Shown here: one piece after another, positions 9,482 through 17,960 of the stretch
Numbering within the stretch: the first letter of the stretch is position 1
Layout of the letters: each line of letters opens with the position of its first letter
Assembly (NCBI RefSeq): GCF_014696135.1
Contig: NZ_JACJPP010000011.1
Span: 62,001-126,000, forward strand
DNA from: Nodosilinea sp. FACHB-141
GTDB taxonomy: Bacteria > Cyanobacteriota > Cyanobacteriia > Phormidesmidales > Phormidesmidaceae
Direction: 5' to 3'
Length of the DNA: 64,000 bases
Made by a program: the position numbers and the translations under genes
Notes under the pieces: generated by a model
Seen by the model: only the letters and a program-made list of their open reading frames with translations
Databases searched by the model: none
Told to the model about the DNA's origin: nothing

Positions 9482-10141
9482 ATGTTGAGAGAACGAAAGC
9501 ATTGGCGCAATAGCTTAATTGCCCTAGCCACCTGCCTGTTTGTAACCGTACTGTACTCCCCCATGCTGGGTCGGGTGATGGCTCAGTCGCCGTTGGGAAC
9601 CCCCGTGACCGTATCAGTAACTCCTTGGTCTAGTGCCCCCAGTGACACCTTTGCCTTAGGAGAACAGATTGACGCAAACCTAGCAGCGGCGACAGCTCCC
9701 CTACTAGCTCAGGGCTTCGATGAGCCCATTGTTACCTATGTAGCCATGCTCAGCGGTCAGAATGTTGTACCCAAAGCGGCTAAAACCGAGGCTCGTGGCG
9801 TGGTTGGGGCTGCCTTGTCTGGCAACCGCCTAGTAGTGCGCGGCAGCTTTCGGGAGTTGAGCAGTACCCCGCGCGACTATGCTACCGATCCGCTCGATCC
9901 GCCCAACCCCAATATCACCTCGGCGTTCCACGTTCACCGAGGTAGCTCTAGTGAAAATGGGCCATTTCAGTACGCTCTAGATGTAACTATGAATCCGAAT
10001 GGCCGCGGGGGCAGCGCCATGGGCGACTACACCCTCACGCCTGAACAGCTTCAGGCGCTGCAAAACGGCACGCTGTATGTCGACTTTCATACCACTCGCT
10101 ACCGGGCTGGTGAACTGCGGGGCATTTTAATGCCTGCTTAA
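9482..10141 (+). CDS. Secreted CHRD-domain protein
   Basis: The 219-residue product begins with a basic stretch and a hydrophobic segment (about residues 12-34) ending near RVMAQS, which reads as a Sec signal peptide. From about residue 85 onward it matches the CHRD (chordin-like) domain: YVAMLSGQNVVP, TSAFHVHRGSSSENGPF and the terminal YVDFHTTRYRAGELRGIL. CHRD domains in bacteria are envelope or extracellular modules of unclear function. It precedes a sigma/anti-sigma pair on the same strand, so it may belong to their regulon (inference). Confidence 0.85.
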   Translation: MLRERKHWRNSLIALATCLFVTVLYSPMLGRVMAQSPLGTPVTVSVTPWSSAPSDTFALGEQIDANLAAATAPLLAQGFDEPIVTYVAMLSGQNVVPKAAKTEARGVVGAALSGNRLVVRGSFRELSSTPRDYATDPLDPPNPNITSAFHVHRGSSSENGPFQYALDVTMNPNGRGGSAMGDYTLTPEQLQALQNGTLYVDFHTTRYRAGELRGILMPA

Positions 10142-10222
10142 GCGATCGCTACGTACTCTATATCCCGTTGGGTGGTGGCTGGGCGCTGGTCCTACTCGAC
10201 GGGATGGCAGTAGACCCGAACC

Positions 10223-10882
10223 ATGGCATTGTATAAAGCAATGATTGCGGTACGATTCTCCAGTCACAAGACGGGTCTGGTGTCTGAGAATTCGATGTAT
10301 ATGGATTTTGATCGACTGACCTCGACTGAAGCTGAAGCGCCCCCGGATGCAGACCTTTGGTTAGCTTTAAAGGCAGGGCAAACTGACGCCCTTGGCCCTC
10401 TGTACGATCGCCACGGTGGACTGGTCTACGGCATTGCTCTCAAAGTGCTGGGCCACACCCAGGAAGCCGAAGACTTGACCCAAGACATTTTTACCAAGCT
10501 ATCGTCGACGGCCTATAACCCCCAGCGAGGCTCGTTGCGCACGTTCTTGGCCATACTGACGCGATCGCGCGCCATTGACCGCCTGCGATCTCGTCAGGTG
10601 GCTCGGGCGGCGGTGGAGCGCCTTCAGTCTACTCAGATGACACCCCCAGCTCAGACCCCAGAGCAGGCTGTAGTCCAAGCCGAGCGTACCCAAGACATCC
10701 AGACTGCCCTGGCCCAGCTATCTGAGAGTCAGCAAGAGATTTTGCGCCTAGCCTACTACGAAGGGCTATCCCAGGCCGCCATTGCCGAACAGCTCGATAC
10801 CCCCTTGGGCACCGTCAAATCTCATTCTCGTCGAGGCCTGCTGAGGCTACGACAAATTCTCCAAGAGCATTGGGGTAACTAG
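10223..10882 (+). CDS. ECF-type RNA polymerase sigma factor
   Basis: Region 2 is visible at about residues 60-125 (LYDRHGGLVYGIALKVLG, EDLTQDIFTKL, RSRAIDRLRSR) and region 4 at about 160-215 (LSESQQEILRLAYYEGLSQ, AIAEQLDTPLGTVKSHSRRG). The lack of regions 1 and 3 marks it as a group 4 (ECF) sigma factor. The next gene, 4 bases downstream, encodes its likely anti-sigma factor. The start may be ATG 10223 or the internal ATGs at 10295 or 10301, since the first ~25 residues look non-conserved. Confidence 0.93.
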   Translation: MALYKAMIAVRFSSHKTGLVSENSMYMDFDRLTSTEAEAPPDADLWLALKAGQTDALGPLYDRHGGLVYGIALKVLGHTQEAEDLTQDIFTKLSSTAYNPQRGSLRTFLAILTRSRAIDRLRSRQVARAAVERLQSTQMTPPAQTPEQAVVQAERTQDIQTALAQLSESQQEILRLAYYEGLSQAAIAEQLDTPLGTVKSHSRRGLLRLRQILQEHWGN

Positions 10883-10886
10883 CACT

Positions 10887-11657
10887 ATGACTGGGTCGAT
10901 TTCATCAGAACAATTGCAGCTGCTGCTAGCGGGCTATGTCCTCTACGACCTCAGCCCAGAAGAGTCGGCTACCCTGGCAAATTTGCTGGCGGCCAACCCC
11001 GATTTACAGCAGGATATCGACCAGCTGCAGCAGGCGCTGGAAGTAGCCTATGACGGTAATCCTGTCAGCCCGCCTGCCCATCTAAGAATGGCTCTGCTAC
11101 AAACCGCTGTCCAGCCGGTTGAGGCTGGGGATGAAACGGTGAGTGCCCCGGTGGCGTCACCGGGGCTGCGGCCTCGTCGCTGGGGACGAATTTGGGGGGC
11201 AGCAGCAGCAGCGCTGATTGCGGGTCTCAGTTTAAGCAACTTGGTGCTTTGGCGCACGCTACAGCTTGAGCGCGCTAGCCAGCCGGACGAATCCTTAACT
11301 ATTGCCCTGGGTCCTTCTGAGGATGGTGCGACGGCGGGACAAGCTCAGGTGGTGATCAACCCCAGTACCCTGGCGGGGTCCCTCACGGTAGAGAACCTGC
11401 CTCCTCTGGAGCCCGGCGCTGTTTATGTGCTGTGGACGGTGGTAGACCCCAGTGCTACAGCCACCGTGGATCAAAAAAACGCTATTCTCACTACCGTGTT
11501 CACTGTGGATGACCAGGGTCAGGTGTCGCAACCCATTGATCTGCCGCCGGTGTACCGCCGCGATCGCGATCTTGTGCGGGCCGTGGCTATTACGAAAGAG
11601 AGCGCCACCGCTCCCCAGGCTCACCTATCGCCCCCGCTGCTGATTCAGCCCTTGTAG
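10887..11657 (+). CDS. RskA-like transmembrane anti-sigma factor
   Basis: This 256-residue protein has an acidic N-terminal anti-sigma helix region (LLAGYVLYDLSPEESATL, residues ~13-35), one transmembrane segment at about residues 102-122, and an outer domain matching the RskA C-terminal fold (NLPPLEPGAVYVLWTVVDP). No HxxxCxxC zinc motif is seen. Together with the sigma gene 4 bases upstream it forms a membrane-sensing pair in which the outer domain would control release of the sigma factor; that behaviour is known for RskA relatives and inferred here. Confidence 0.9.
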   Translation: MTGSISSEQLQLLLAGYVLYDLSPEESATLANLLAANPDLQQDIDQLQQALEVAYDGNPVSPPAHLRMALLQTAVQPVEAGDETVSAPVASPGLRPRRWGRIWGAAAAALIAGLSLSNLVLWRTLQLERASQPDESLTIALGPSEDGATAGQAQVVINPSTLAGSLTVENLPPLEPGAVYVLWTVVDPSATATVDQKNAILTTVFTVDDQGQVSQPIDLPPVYRRDRDLVRAVAITKESATAPQAHLSPPLLIQPL

Positions 11658-11702
11658 AAACCCAGGGTTTCTCTGGCATGGGATAGAGCATTGGCGAGAT
11701 AA

Positions 11703-13169
11703 TTGAGCCATAGTTCCCACAAGAGGTGTGTGTTGGCTCCATCGGTTTTGCCTGCTACTGCGTTTATCGATCCCAAAGGCCACAACCGAGCGGCCATCGC
11801 AGCAATTTTGCAGCGGGTGGTCGAGCAAATTCTTGACTATTCCACAAGGGCAGGCAGCCACGACCCTCTGCCCTCAATTAAGGAGATTGAGTTTAGCGGT
11901 ATTCCAGTTCAGCCCACGGCGATCGCCCCCCTGCTGTCATCCCTGGGTGACCTCATGGCCCAGTCGATGAACCCAGCCCACCCCGGCTATATGGGCCACA
12001 TGGACCCCTTGCCCAGCACTGCTTCTATTGTGGGCGACTGGGCGGCGGCAGCCCTGAACAACAACATGCTAAGCGTGGAGATGTCGCCAGCTCTATCGCG
12101 ACTAGAGCCGCTGCTGTTGGCTGAAGTGGCCCAGATGTTTGGGCTGGGAGGGCGGGCTGGGGGGCTGCTAGCCAGCGGCGGCAGCCTGGCGAATTTGCAG
12201 GCGCTCACTGTGGCTCGCAACGTAAAGCTGGACTGTTTGCGGCAGGGATTGGCCGGGGGGCCGCCGCCGGTGATCTTGGCCTCGGAGATGGCTCACACCT
12301 CGATTCAAAAGGCGGCAATGGTGCTGGGCCTGGGGCTGGAGGGGGTGGTGCTGGTACCTGCGAACGCCAATGCTCAGATGGACACGAATGCCCTAGAAGA
12401 GAAAATTCAGGGTGCGATCGCCCGGGGGCAGCGGCCCTTTGCAGTGGTGGGCACGGCGGGCACCACCGTCACCGGCAACATTGACCCGCTGCCCGAAATC
12501 GCTCGCATTGCCCAAACCCACGGGCTGTGGTTCCATGTGGATGCGGCTTATGGTGGGGCGATCGCCTTTTCGCCCCAGCACCGGCATCGACTAATAGGTA
12601 TTGAACAGGCTGATTCGGTGACCTTCAATCCCCAAAAATGGCTGTATGTCACCAAGACCTGTGCCTCGGTGCTATTTCGCGATTTGGGGTTGCTCCACAG
12701 TCACTTTCGCGTGTCGGCACCCTACATGAATACTGAGCCTGACTGGGTAAATCTAGGGGAACTGACGGTGCAGGGAACCCGCCATGCCGACGTGCTCAAA
12801 CTGTGGCTCACGCTCCAGCATCTAGGCCAAGCGGGCTGCGCCGAACTGATCGAGGCCAGTTATGCCCTCAGCAACCACTTTGTCACCCAGGTGCGCCAGC
12901 GGCCCTACCTGGAACTAGCCAGCGAGCCTGAGATGAATTTAATCTGCTTTCGCGGCTGCCCCACCGCGCTGCCGCCAGCCCAGTGGGATGCCTGGAACGC
13001 TAATCTGCAGGACTACTTGCTGAAGCAGCACCAGATCTTTTTGTCGGTGCCTAACTTTCGGGGGCAGCAATGGTTGAAGGCGGTGCTGCTCAATCCGTTT
13101 ACTACGGTGGCTGAGGTGAGCCAGCTCTTTGAGGCTGTAGATCAGTATACCAGCAGCGCTGCCGGTTAA
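11703..13169 (+). CDS. Pyridoxal-phosphate-dependent decarboxylase (group II)
   Basis: The protein (~480 residues) is a group II PLP decarboxylase of the aromatic-amino-acid / diaminobutyrate / glutamate type. It shows NPAHPGYMGHM near the N-terminus, the PLP-contacting HVDAAYGG and the Schiff-base lysine in VTFNPQKWLYVTKT. The substrate cannot be read from sequence. The start is uncertain: TTG 11703 gives the longest frame, while AAGAGG at 11721-11726 would better serve GTG 11730 or TTG 11733, whose products begin (M)LAPSVLPATAF or MAPSVLPATAF. It follows the anti-sigma gene by about 45 bases and could be in the same unit. Confidence 0.88.
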   Translation: MSHSSHKRCVLAPSVLPATAFIDPKGHNRAAIAAILQRVVEQILDYSTRAGSHDPLPSIKEIEFSGIPVQPTAIAPLLSSLGDLMAQSMNPAHPGYMGHMDPLPSTASIVGDWAAAALNNNMLSVEMSPALSRLEPLLLAEVAQMFGLGGRAGGLLASGGSLANLQALTVARNVKLDCLRQGLAGGPPPVILASEMAHTSIQKAAMVLGLGLEGVVLVPANANAQMDTNALEEKIQGAIARGQRPFAVVGTAGTTVTGNIDPLPEIARIAQTHGLWFHVDAAYGGAIAFSPQHRHRLIGIEQADSVTFNPQKWLYVTKTCASVLFRDLGLLHSHFRVSAPYMNTEPDWVNLGELTVQGTRHADVLKLWLTLQHLGQAGCAELIEASYALSNHFVTQVRQRPYLELASEPEMNLICFRGCPTALPPAQWDAWNANLQDYLLKQHQIFLSVPNFRGQQWLKAVLLNPFTTVAEVSQLFEAVDQYTSSAAG

Positions 13170-13198
13170 GGGCACGATCGCCCGTTCATACCCAAAAC

Positions 13199-13236
13199 AA
13201 GTTATCCACAGACTGCCAAAAAGCTGTGGATAACTT
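13199..13236. promoter_or_regulatory. Inverted pair of perfect DnaA boxes
   Basis: TTATCCACA at 13202-13210 and its complement TGTGGATAA at 13225-13233 are both exact matches to the consensus DnaA box. They are the core of a 13-bp perfect inverted repeat (13199-13211 and 13224-13236) with a 12-base spacer. No T run follows on either side, so a terminator is less likely than a protein-binding site. Confidence 0.65.
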
Positions 13237-13331
13237 AGAGCTTTTACAATTTAAGAAAACAAGCTATCCCAAAAGCCCTGATTGTGCAGGCCTTTTAGCG
13301 AATGCCTTAAAACTGAGGCTCGCGGGCAGCC

Positions 13332-13340
13332 TGTGGAAAA
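13332..13340 (-). promoter_or_regulatory. Third DnaA-box match (cyanobacterial form)
   Basis: TGTGGAAAA here is TTTTCCACA on the minus strand, the DnaA-box form reported for cyanobacterial origins. It lies about 100 bases from the inverted pair, giving three boxes in about 140 bases. Confidence 0.5.
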
Positions 13341-13618
13341 CTGGAACTAAATTGAGCTTTTAGCAACCGATCTGCCGCAGTTCTGCTGAGGCAGCACAGG
13401 CCTGAATGAATTATGGGCTCCTTATCCTAAAGAGGCGACCCCGTTAGCACTGTAAACCACAATACATTAATACATTTCTTTGCAATTGACGACTGACCCT
13501 GCCCACTACTTAAGACCAGGCCAAGCCCAGGGGAGCCTAGAATCGCTATGCTAAAGAAGCTCCAGCACAGCGGCCGGACGCTGTTTGTGCACCAAACATG
13601 AATCGGGAGAATTTTTTA

Positions 13619-14266
13619 ATGGTTGGAACTCAGATTGCAGCACGGGACTTGTTTCGCGCTGCCTACGAAAACCGCTACACCTGGGATGCAGCGTTCCCCG
13701 GTTATACCGCCGATGTGACGTTTACCCACAATGACCAGGTTCACAGTGGCCAGGTCAAGGTTAGCGCCGACCTCAAGCTTGAAGTGAGCGGCATCGCCGA
13801 TGAGGCGGCCCAAAAAATGGTGCACGGTCAGCTGTTTGAGGTCTCGATTCACCGCGTGCGGCGCGAGTTTGAAGACACCCACGGCAACAACACCTTTAGC
13901 TATGGCGAGACCCTAGCCGACGGGTCGGTAGAGATTTTGATGGGTGGCAAATCCGAGGGCGATCGCTACCAGCTCAAAGACAACGAAGTGTCGATGGTGC
14001 ACCGCCACATCCATGGCGTTGTGGTGACGATTCACACCTATAGCAGCCACAACACCGGGTCCGGCTACCTGTCGCACCGCTACGATTCGGTCTACCACGA
14101 CCCCAAAACTGGTGAACAAAAGGGCGGCCTCAGCGATTTTGAAGACGAATACACCGAAGTTGGCGGCTACTACATTCTCTCTCGCCGCTCTATCGAAACC
14201 GGGGTTGACGACGACACCGATAAGCAGGAATTTGTGTTTTCTAACATTGCTCTGATCGCAGCCTAA
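13619..14266 (+). CDS. DUF3386 family protein
   Basis: The 215-residue protein matches the DUF3386 family, known mainly from cyanobacteria and plastid-bearing eukaryotes and without assigned function. Its start is typical (QIAARDLFRAAYENRYTWD, then FPGYTADV). It has no signal peptide or membrane segment. I use ATG 13619 because GGGAG at 13605-13609 is suitably spaced; an in-frame ATG at 13598 would add seven residues. A strong terminator follows. Confidence 0.88.
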   Translation: MVGTQIAARDLFRAAYENRYTWDAAFPGYTADVTFTHNDQVHSGQVKVSADLKLEVSGIADEAAQKMVHGQLFEVSIHRVRREFEDTHGNNTFSYGETLADGSVEILMGGKSEGDRYQLKDNEVSMVHRHIHGVVVTIHTYSSHNTGSGYLSHRYDSVYHDPKTGEQKGGLSDFEDEYTEVGGYYILSRRSIETGVDDDTDKQEFVFSNIALIAA

Positions 14267-14300
14267 GGGCTGCGGTCATCTAGTTGACGATGGCACCTCA

Positions 14301-14330
14301 CCCGTCCTGTCTAGGCAGGACGGGTTTTTT
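14301..14330 (+). terminator. Rho-independent terminator after the DUF3386 gene
   Basis: CCCGTCCTG (14301-14309) pairs perfectly with CAGGACGGG (14316-14324) across a 6-base loop and is followed at once by six T and then a second T run. It lies 34 bases past the stop codon at 14266. Confidence 0.9.
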
Positions 14331-14381
14331 CGGGTTTTTTTATTGATCTCAGACGCGTGCGTCGTCGTTAATTATGGATCT

Positions 14382-14915
14382 ATGGCGCTAGTCCGGACTC
14401 AGTACCCCAATTTGCCCCGTCACCCTTTGGTGGTATGCGCCGCTTTGGTCGAAAACTCTATGAATTTGGGCATGCTGTGCCGCACTGCCGAAGCCTTTCG
14501 ACTAGAGGCTTTGGTGCTGAGCGAGTTAGCACTAACTCAAAACCGCCAGTTTCGCCAAGTCGCGGTGGCGACCCACCAGTGGCAGCCCGTGGTGGCCTGC
14601 GCAGCGGAGCAGTTGCCCCAGTGGCTATCTGACCGACGGCGGCAGGGCTATAGCCCCATTGCCCTAGATCTTCATCCCCAAGCGACGCCCCTGCCTGAAA
14701 TGCAGTTTCCTCAACGTATGGTGCTAGTTTTGGGACGCGAGCTGACAGGCATTCCATCCGTGGTGGCGGCAGCTTGCGACCATGCAGTGGTGATTCCGCA
14801 GTATGGGGTGGTGCAGTCGCTCAATGTGCAGACGGCAGCGGCTTTAGCGATCTACGCTTACATTTGCCAGTGGGGAATGCCTCCCCCGCCTTTAGCCCCA
14901 ACGCCTTTAGAATGA
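14382..14915 (+). CDS. SpoU/TrmH-family RNA 2'-O-methyltransferase
   Basis: The 177-residue protein belongs to the SPOUT (TrmH/SpoU) RNA ribose methyltransferases. The three SPOUT motifs are visible: NSMNLGMLCRTAEAF, MVLVLGRELTGIP, and VIPQYGVVQSLNVQTAAALA. The target RNA cannot be told from sequence; the size is that of a single-domain TrmH/TrmL-type enzyme. ATG 14382 is preferred over TTG 14343 because similarity starts at ALVRTQYPNLPRHP. Confidence 0.88.
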   Translation: MALVRTQYPNLPRHPLVVCAALVENSMNLGMLCRTAEAFRLEALVLSELALTQNRQFRQVAVATHQWQPVVACAAEQLPQWLSDRRRQGYSPIALDLHPQATPLPEMQFPQRMVLVLGRELTGIPSVVAAACDHAVVIPQYGVVQSLNVQTAAALAIYAYICQWGMPPPPLAPTPLE

Positions 14916-14943
14916 AGGGTGTAGCGTAATTGTGATGTAGCCT

Positions 14944-15228
14944 ATGCCACCCCGTTGGCCCCGTAAACCCACCCGAGAAGATCCTGCCTACCGCAAGTTA
15001 GAGGACCGCATTAACTTTGCGGTGCATGTGGCGGCGTTTACTGCCGTCAACTCTGGGCTGTGGTTTTTTAATACCCTCAACCCTGAGTGGGCGCCTTGGG
15101 CAAATAAGGTAACCCTGACTTGGTTGCCGATTTTGGTAGCTAATGCTGTCTATATTTTTGCGATCGCAGACTACTCTCCTGTGCCCTTAGCGTCCACTGC
15201 TGACCCTGACCCCAACACAGAGCCCTAG
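14944..15228 (+). CDS. 2TM-domain small membrane protein
   Basis: The 94-residue protein has the layout of the 2TM domain family: a charged N-terminus (EDPAYRKLEDRINFAVHVAAF), a first membrane segment at about residues 28-46 and a second at about 57-77. Function is unknown. It precedes the DUF3181 gene by about 16 bases and the two probably share a transcript. Confidence 0.75.
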   Translation: MPPRWPRKPTREDPAYRKLEDRINFAVHVAAFTAVNSGLWFFNTLNPEWAPWANKVTLTWLPILVANAVYIFAIADYSPVPLASTADPDPNTEP

Positions 15229-15244
15229 ATGGAGAACCCAAGCT

Positions 15245-15553
15245 ATGTCTGATGCCTCTACTGCCCGCGCCATAGAATCCTTAGCCGCCACCATTGGCGA
15301 TAAGGTGTATCTCGATGTGGCCAAGTGGCACCTGTATTTGGGTGACGCCAAACTGCACACGCCCCTGGCCGAAAAGCTCTATCCCCTGGTTGCTGGCGAT
15401 AAGGTGACCGAATCTGCCGTTGCGGATATTTTGACCAGCACGTCGGTGGCCATTGGCGGTGGGCAAAAAAACGTCACCCTGGCCGATCTAATTCCGGCTA
15501 CTGGCAAAGCCGATCTGCTAGAGGCGATCGCCGATTACCAGCGCGACCTATAG
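15245..15553 (+). CDS. DUF3181 family protein
   Basis: This 102-residue soluble protein matches DUF3181, a family found in cyanobacteria with no known function. Characteristic parts are IGDKVYLDVAKWHLYLGDAK and the glycine patch SVAIGGGQKNVTLADLIP. It ends one base before the convergent PRC-barrel gene. Confidence 0.85.
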   Translation: MSDASTARAIESLAATIGDKVYLDVAKWHLYLGDAKLHTPLAEKLYPLVAGDKVTESAVADILTSTSVAIGGGQKNVTLADLIPATGKADLLEAIADYQRDL

Positions 15554-16498
15554 CTAACGTCTGTCGGAGCGATAGGTAGGGTGCTCTGGGGGAAGATCGT
15601 CCTCAGGCCACAGCTCCATGGCATCCACATCGATGGTGGGTACCTTGTCGTCGCGCAAGTTAGGGCCGGAGGGCAGCCCAGCGGTGACGTCGGTAACGGC
15701 CTCGCGCAGCTGGTTGCGCAAGCCACGCGTGCGCTTTTTAACGCTGCCTAGCAGGCCGCCCAGCTTATCTTGGGCCTCGGCCTGGAGCTTTTGGCGGCGA
15801 TCTTGGGCTTCGGCTCCCAACTTGTGGCGACCTTCCTGAAACTGTTCATTCACCTGATCGCGCATGGTCTGGGTGCCCTTAACGGCAGCATCCCAGCTGC
15901 GACGCGGGTCGGGCATTTTGTCTAAGGGAATGCGATTGAAGGGCGATTGGGCGGTGGAAGCGGGCTGTCGAGGTGGCTGCACCCCTGCTTGAACTAGGTC
16001 TGGAGCGCTCAGGGCAGTGTCCTCCGCCATCATGCGACGGCGACCGGTGCTGATGACGGCCACTGGAGCCAGGGCATAAAGGCCAGCCGGCAATGGGCTA
16101 GTTTCTGCCGGAACGAATAGGTATTGCAGAATGTTGCCGGTAGCGGGGTCGAAGCGGTAGTCGGTGAGTTGGCCAATGCGATCGCCGTGATCTGACCACA
16201 GCTCGATCTCTTCCAGGGGCAGGCAGTCTTGCAGGTGCTCGTCAATTGCCTCAATTCGTGCCCCGGCTTTCACCACCACTCCATCGCGCCCAACGGAGCC
16301 GATCTGAGACCACAGGAACCGACGGCTTTGGCGATTCAACAGGCCGCCAGCGCTACAGCCAATGCCCTTAACCTGGTGAGTGCGCCCATTGACCCAAATT
16401 TCGGCAATGGGGCCAAACTCCTCGGCGGTGTCGAGGTTAATGGCTAGGCGGTTGAGCAACTCACTCTTCAGCATGCTCTGGGGAAATGACCCGTCCAT
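15554..16498 (-). CDS. PRC-barrel domain protein
   Basis: The 314-residue protein has two PRC-barrel-like segments in its first ~170 residues (LLNRLAINLDTAEEFGPIAE and IGQLTDYRFDPATGNILQYL). A Pro-rich linker and an Ala/Gln/Lys-rich helical tail with a repeated KLxAEAQD unit follow. PRC barrels are adaptor domains found in RNA-processing and photosynthetic proteins; the exact role is not known here. ATG 16498 is chosen because AGGAG lies 8 bases upstream; the GTG at 16507 is less well placed. Confidence 0.85.
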   Translation of the reverse strand: MDGSFPQSMLKSELLNRLAINLDTAEEFGPIAEIWVNGRTHQVKGIGCSAGGLLNRQSRRFLWSQIGSVGRDGVVVKAGARIEAIDEHLQDCLPLEEIELWSDHGDRIGQLTDYRFDPATGNILQYLFVPAETSPLPAGLYALAPVAVISTGRRRMMAEDTALSAPDLVQAGVQPPRQPASTAQSPFNRIPLDKMPDPRRSWDAAVKGTQTMRDQVNEQFQEGRHKLGAEAQDRRQKLQAEAQDKLGGLLGSVKKRTRGLRNQLREAVTDVTAGLPSGPNLRDDKVPTIDVDAMELWPEDDLPPEHPTYRSDRR

Positions 16499-16622
16499 AA
16501 TCAGCACTCCTATGATCGCTAGCCCAAGCCAAATGCGTCTTTGACTTGGATAAGATCTTTACCTAATGGTAGTCGATCAAAATTTGCGCTTGAAAACTCG
16601 TTTGAGAGCGAGCCGGTACTAA

Positions 16623-17030
16623 CTACTTCGTCTCTTGGGTGACTAGTTGTAGGGTTCGTCGAGAAGCAATGAAAACAGTCAGCAAGTACAGCAGCCCCAA
16701 CACGCCGCCGCCATAGATTAATCCCCGCGAGAGCTCAGAATCGAAGGTATAAAGAGCACTGTGCTCAAGCCGTTTGTGCAGCCCGGCGTGGATGACGAGA
16801 AAGAGCGCCACGGCAATGCGCGACCAGCGACGAACAGCAGGAGCTTCGTGATTGGTTAACCATAGTAGCCCCGCCACCAGGGGAATGTGAACCAGCACAA
16901 AGGCCACCTCGGCGATCGCGTCAGGCAGACGATTGAGAATAAACAGAAGTCGCCACTCGGCTTGGGTCATGGCGTCGAGTTCGTGGGCCATGAGGGTGGC
17001 AAAGCCCAGGTAAAACAGCAGGTTTTCCAT
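16623..17030 (-). CDS. Small four-helix membrane protein, DUF6713-like
   Basis: The 135-residue protein has about four hydrophobic segments and the N-terminal pattern ENLLFYLGFATLMAHELDAM followed by EWRLLF. This resembles the DUF6713 group of short membrane proteins, which have no known function. No near neighbour on the same strand suggests a partner. Confidence 0.7.
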   Translation of the reverse strand: MENLLFYLGFATLMAHELDAMTQAEWRLLFILNRLPDAIAEVAFVLVHIPLVAGLLWLTNHEAPAVRRWSRIAVALFLVIHAGLHKRLEHSALYTFDSELSRGLIYGGGVLGLLYLLTVFIASRRTLQLVTQETK

Positions 17031-17240
17031 TTTGAGTTACCGTTTGGTTGGGTCAACGATTCAAGACAGTGGGATAGCCGTCTCGGCTGTCCAGGGTTTA
17101 GGCAGAATGCTTGGCCTTCAAAGCTTGGATTTGATAAATTCTGATTCTTGAGCGTCTTGTTGTCTTCTGGGGCGTGAACTGATTCCGCCCCGACAATTCC
17201 GAGTTAGAGTGAGCAGTGATAGGTCATCTGGGGCGATGTT

Positions 17241-17939
17241 ATGTCTGAGCAAACCGGGAATATCTTACTGGTAGACGATGAGCCAGGTCTGCGCGAGGCG
17301 GTACAAGCCTATTTAGAGGACAGCGGCTTTACGGTGCGATCGGCCAGCAATGCTAAGGAAGGCTGGGATCTGCTGCAACAGGAGACGCCGGATGTCCTAA
17401 TTTCGGACATCATGATGCCCCAAGTTGACGGTTACGCCTTTTTGGCCCAAGTGCGCGACGACATTCGCTTTAAGGGGCTACCGGTGCTGTTTTTGACGGC
17501 GCGGGGCATGACCAGCGATCGCATTCAGGGCTACAATGCGGGCTGCGACGCCTACCTTTCTAAACCCTTTGACCCCGAAGAACTAGTAGCGGTAGTCAGC
17601 AATCTGATGGGTCGTCGCGCTGCCCAAACCCTTGATGCCGGCGACGTGCCTGACATTGCCGTCATGGCTCGCCAAATTGAGGAAATCAAGGCCATGCTGA
17701 CCCAGAAAGGCGGTATCGCAAAAGTAACCTCCGACATTCGCATCGACCTCACCCCCCGCGAACAGAGCGTGCTCGACTTGGTAGCCGAGGGGCTGATGAA
17801 CAAAGAAATCGCCAGTCGTCTAGAGACCAGCGTGCGCAACGTTGAGAAGTACGTCAGCCGCCTGTTCAGCAAAACCGGCACCAACAGCCGCACAGAGCTG
17901 GTGCGCTTCGCCCTAGAACACGGCATGGTAACAACCTAG
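17241..17939 (+). CDS. ycf29: NarL-type response regulator, Ycf29-like
   Basis: A receiver domain (residues ~8-125) with acidic residues DDE, phospho-acceptor Asp56 in VLISDIMMP and the switch lysine in YLSKPFDPEE is followed by a LuxR-type helix-turn-helix (~165-230). That part, LTPREQSVLDLVAEGLMNKE and VRNVEKYVSRLF, is close to Ycf29, a two-domain regulator kept in some algal plastids. No kinase gene is adjacent. The regulator class is certain; the Ycf29 orthology is from memory of the family. Confidence 0.88.
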   Translation: MSEQTGNILLVDDEPGLREAVQAYLEDSGFTVRSASNAKEGWDLLQQETPDVLISDIMMPQVDGYAFLAQVRDDIRFKGLPVLFLTARGMTSDRIQGYNAGCDAYLSKPFDPEELVAVVSNLMGRRAAQTLDAGDVPDIAVMARQIEEIKAMLTQKGGIAKVTSDIRIDLTPREQSVLDLVAEGLMNKEIASRLETSVRNVEKYVSRLFSKTGTNSRTELVRFALEHGMVTT

Positions 17940-17960
17940 GGGCGAAAGTAAGCAGGTGTT

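Larger units (their letters stand above)
13170..13618. other. Long non-coding stretch with DnaA-box cluster
   Basis: No credible gene is seen in these ~450 bases. The left half carries three DnaA-box matches (entries below) beside an AT-rich run around 13241-13260. The right half is the upstream region of the DUF3386 gene. Confidence 0.6.

Noticed and set aside
13170-13618. Calling this stretch the chromosomal origin (oriC)
   Set aside because: Only three boxes are seen, there is no dnaA or dnaN next to it, and the flanking ribosomal blocks point toward it. It is reported as a DnaA-box cluster instead.
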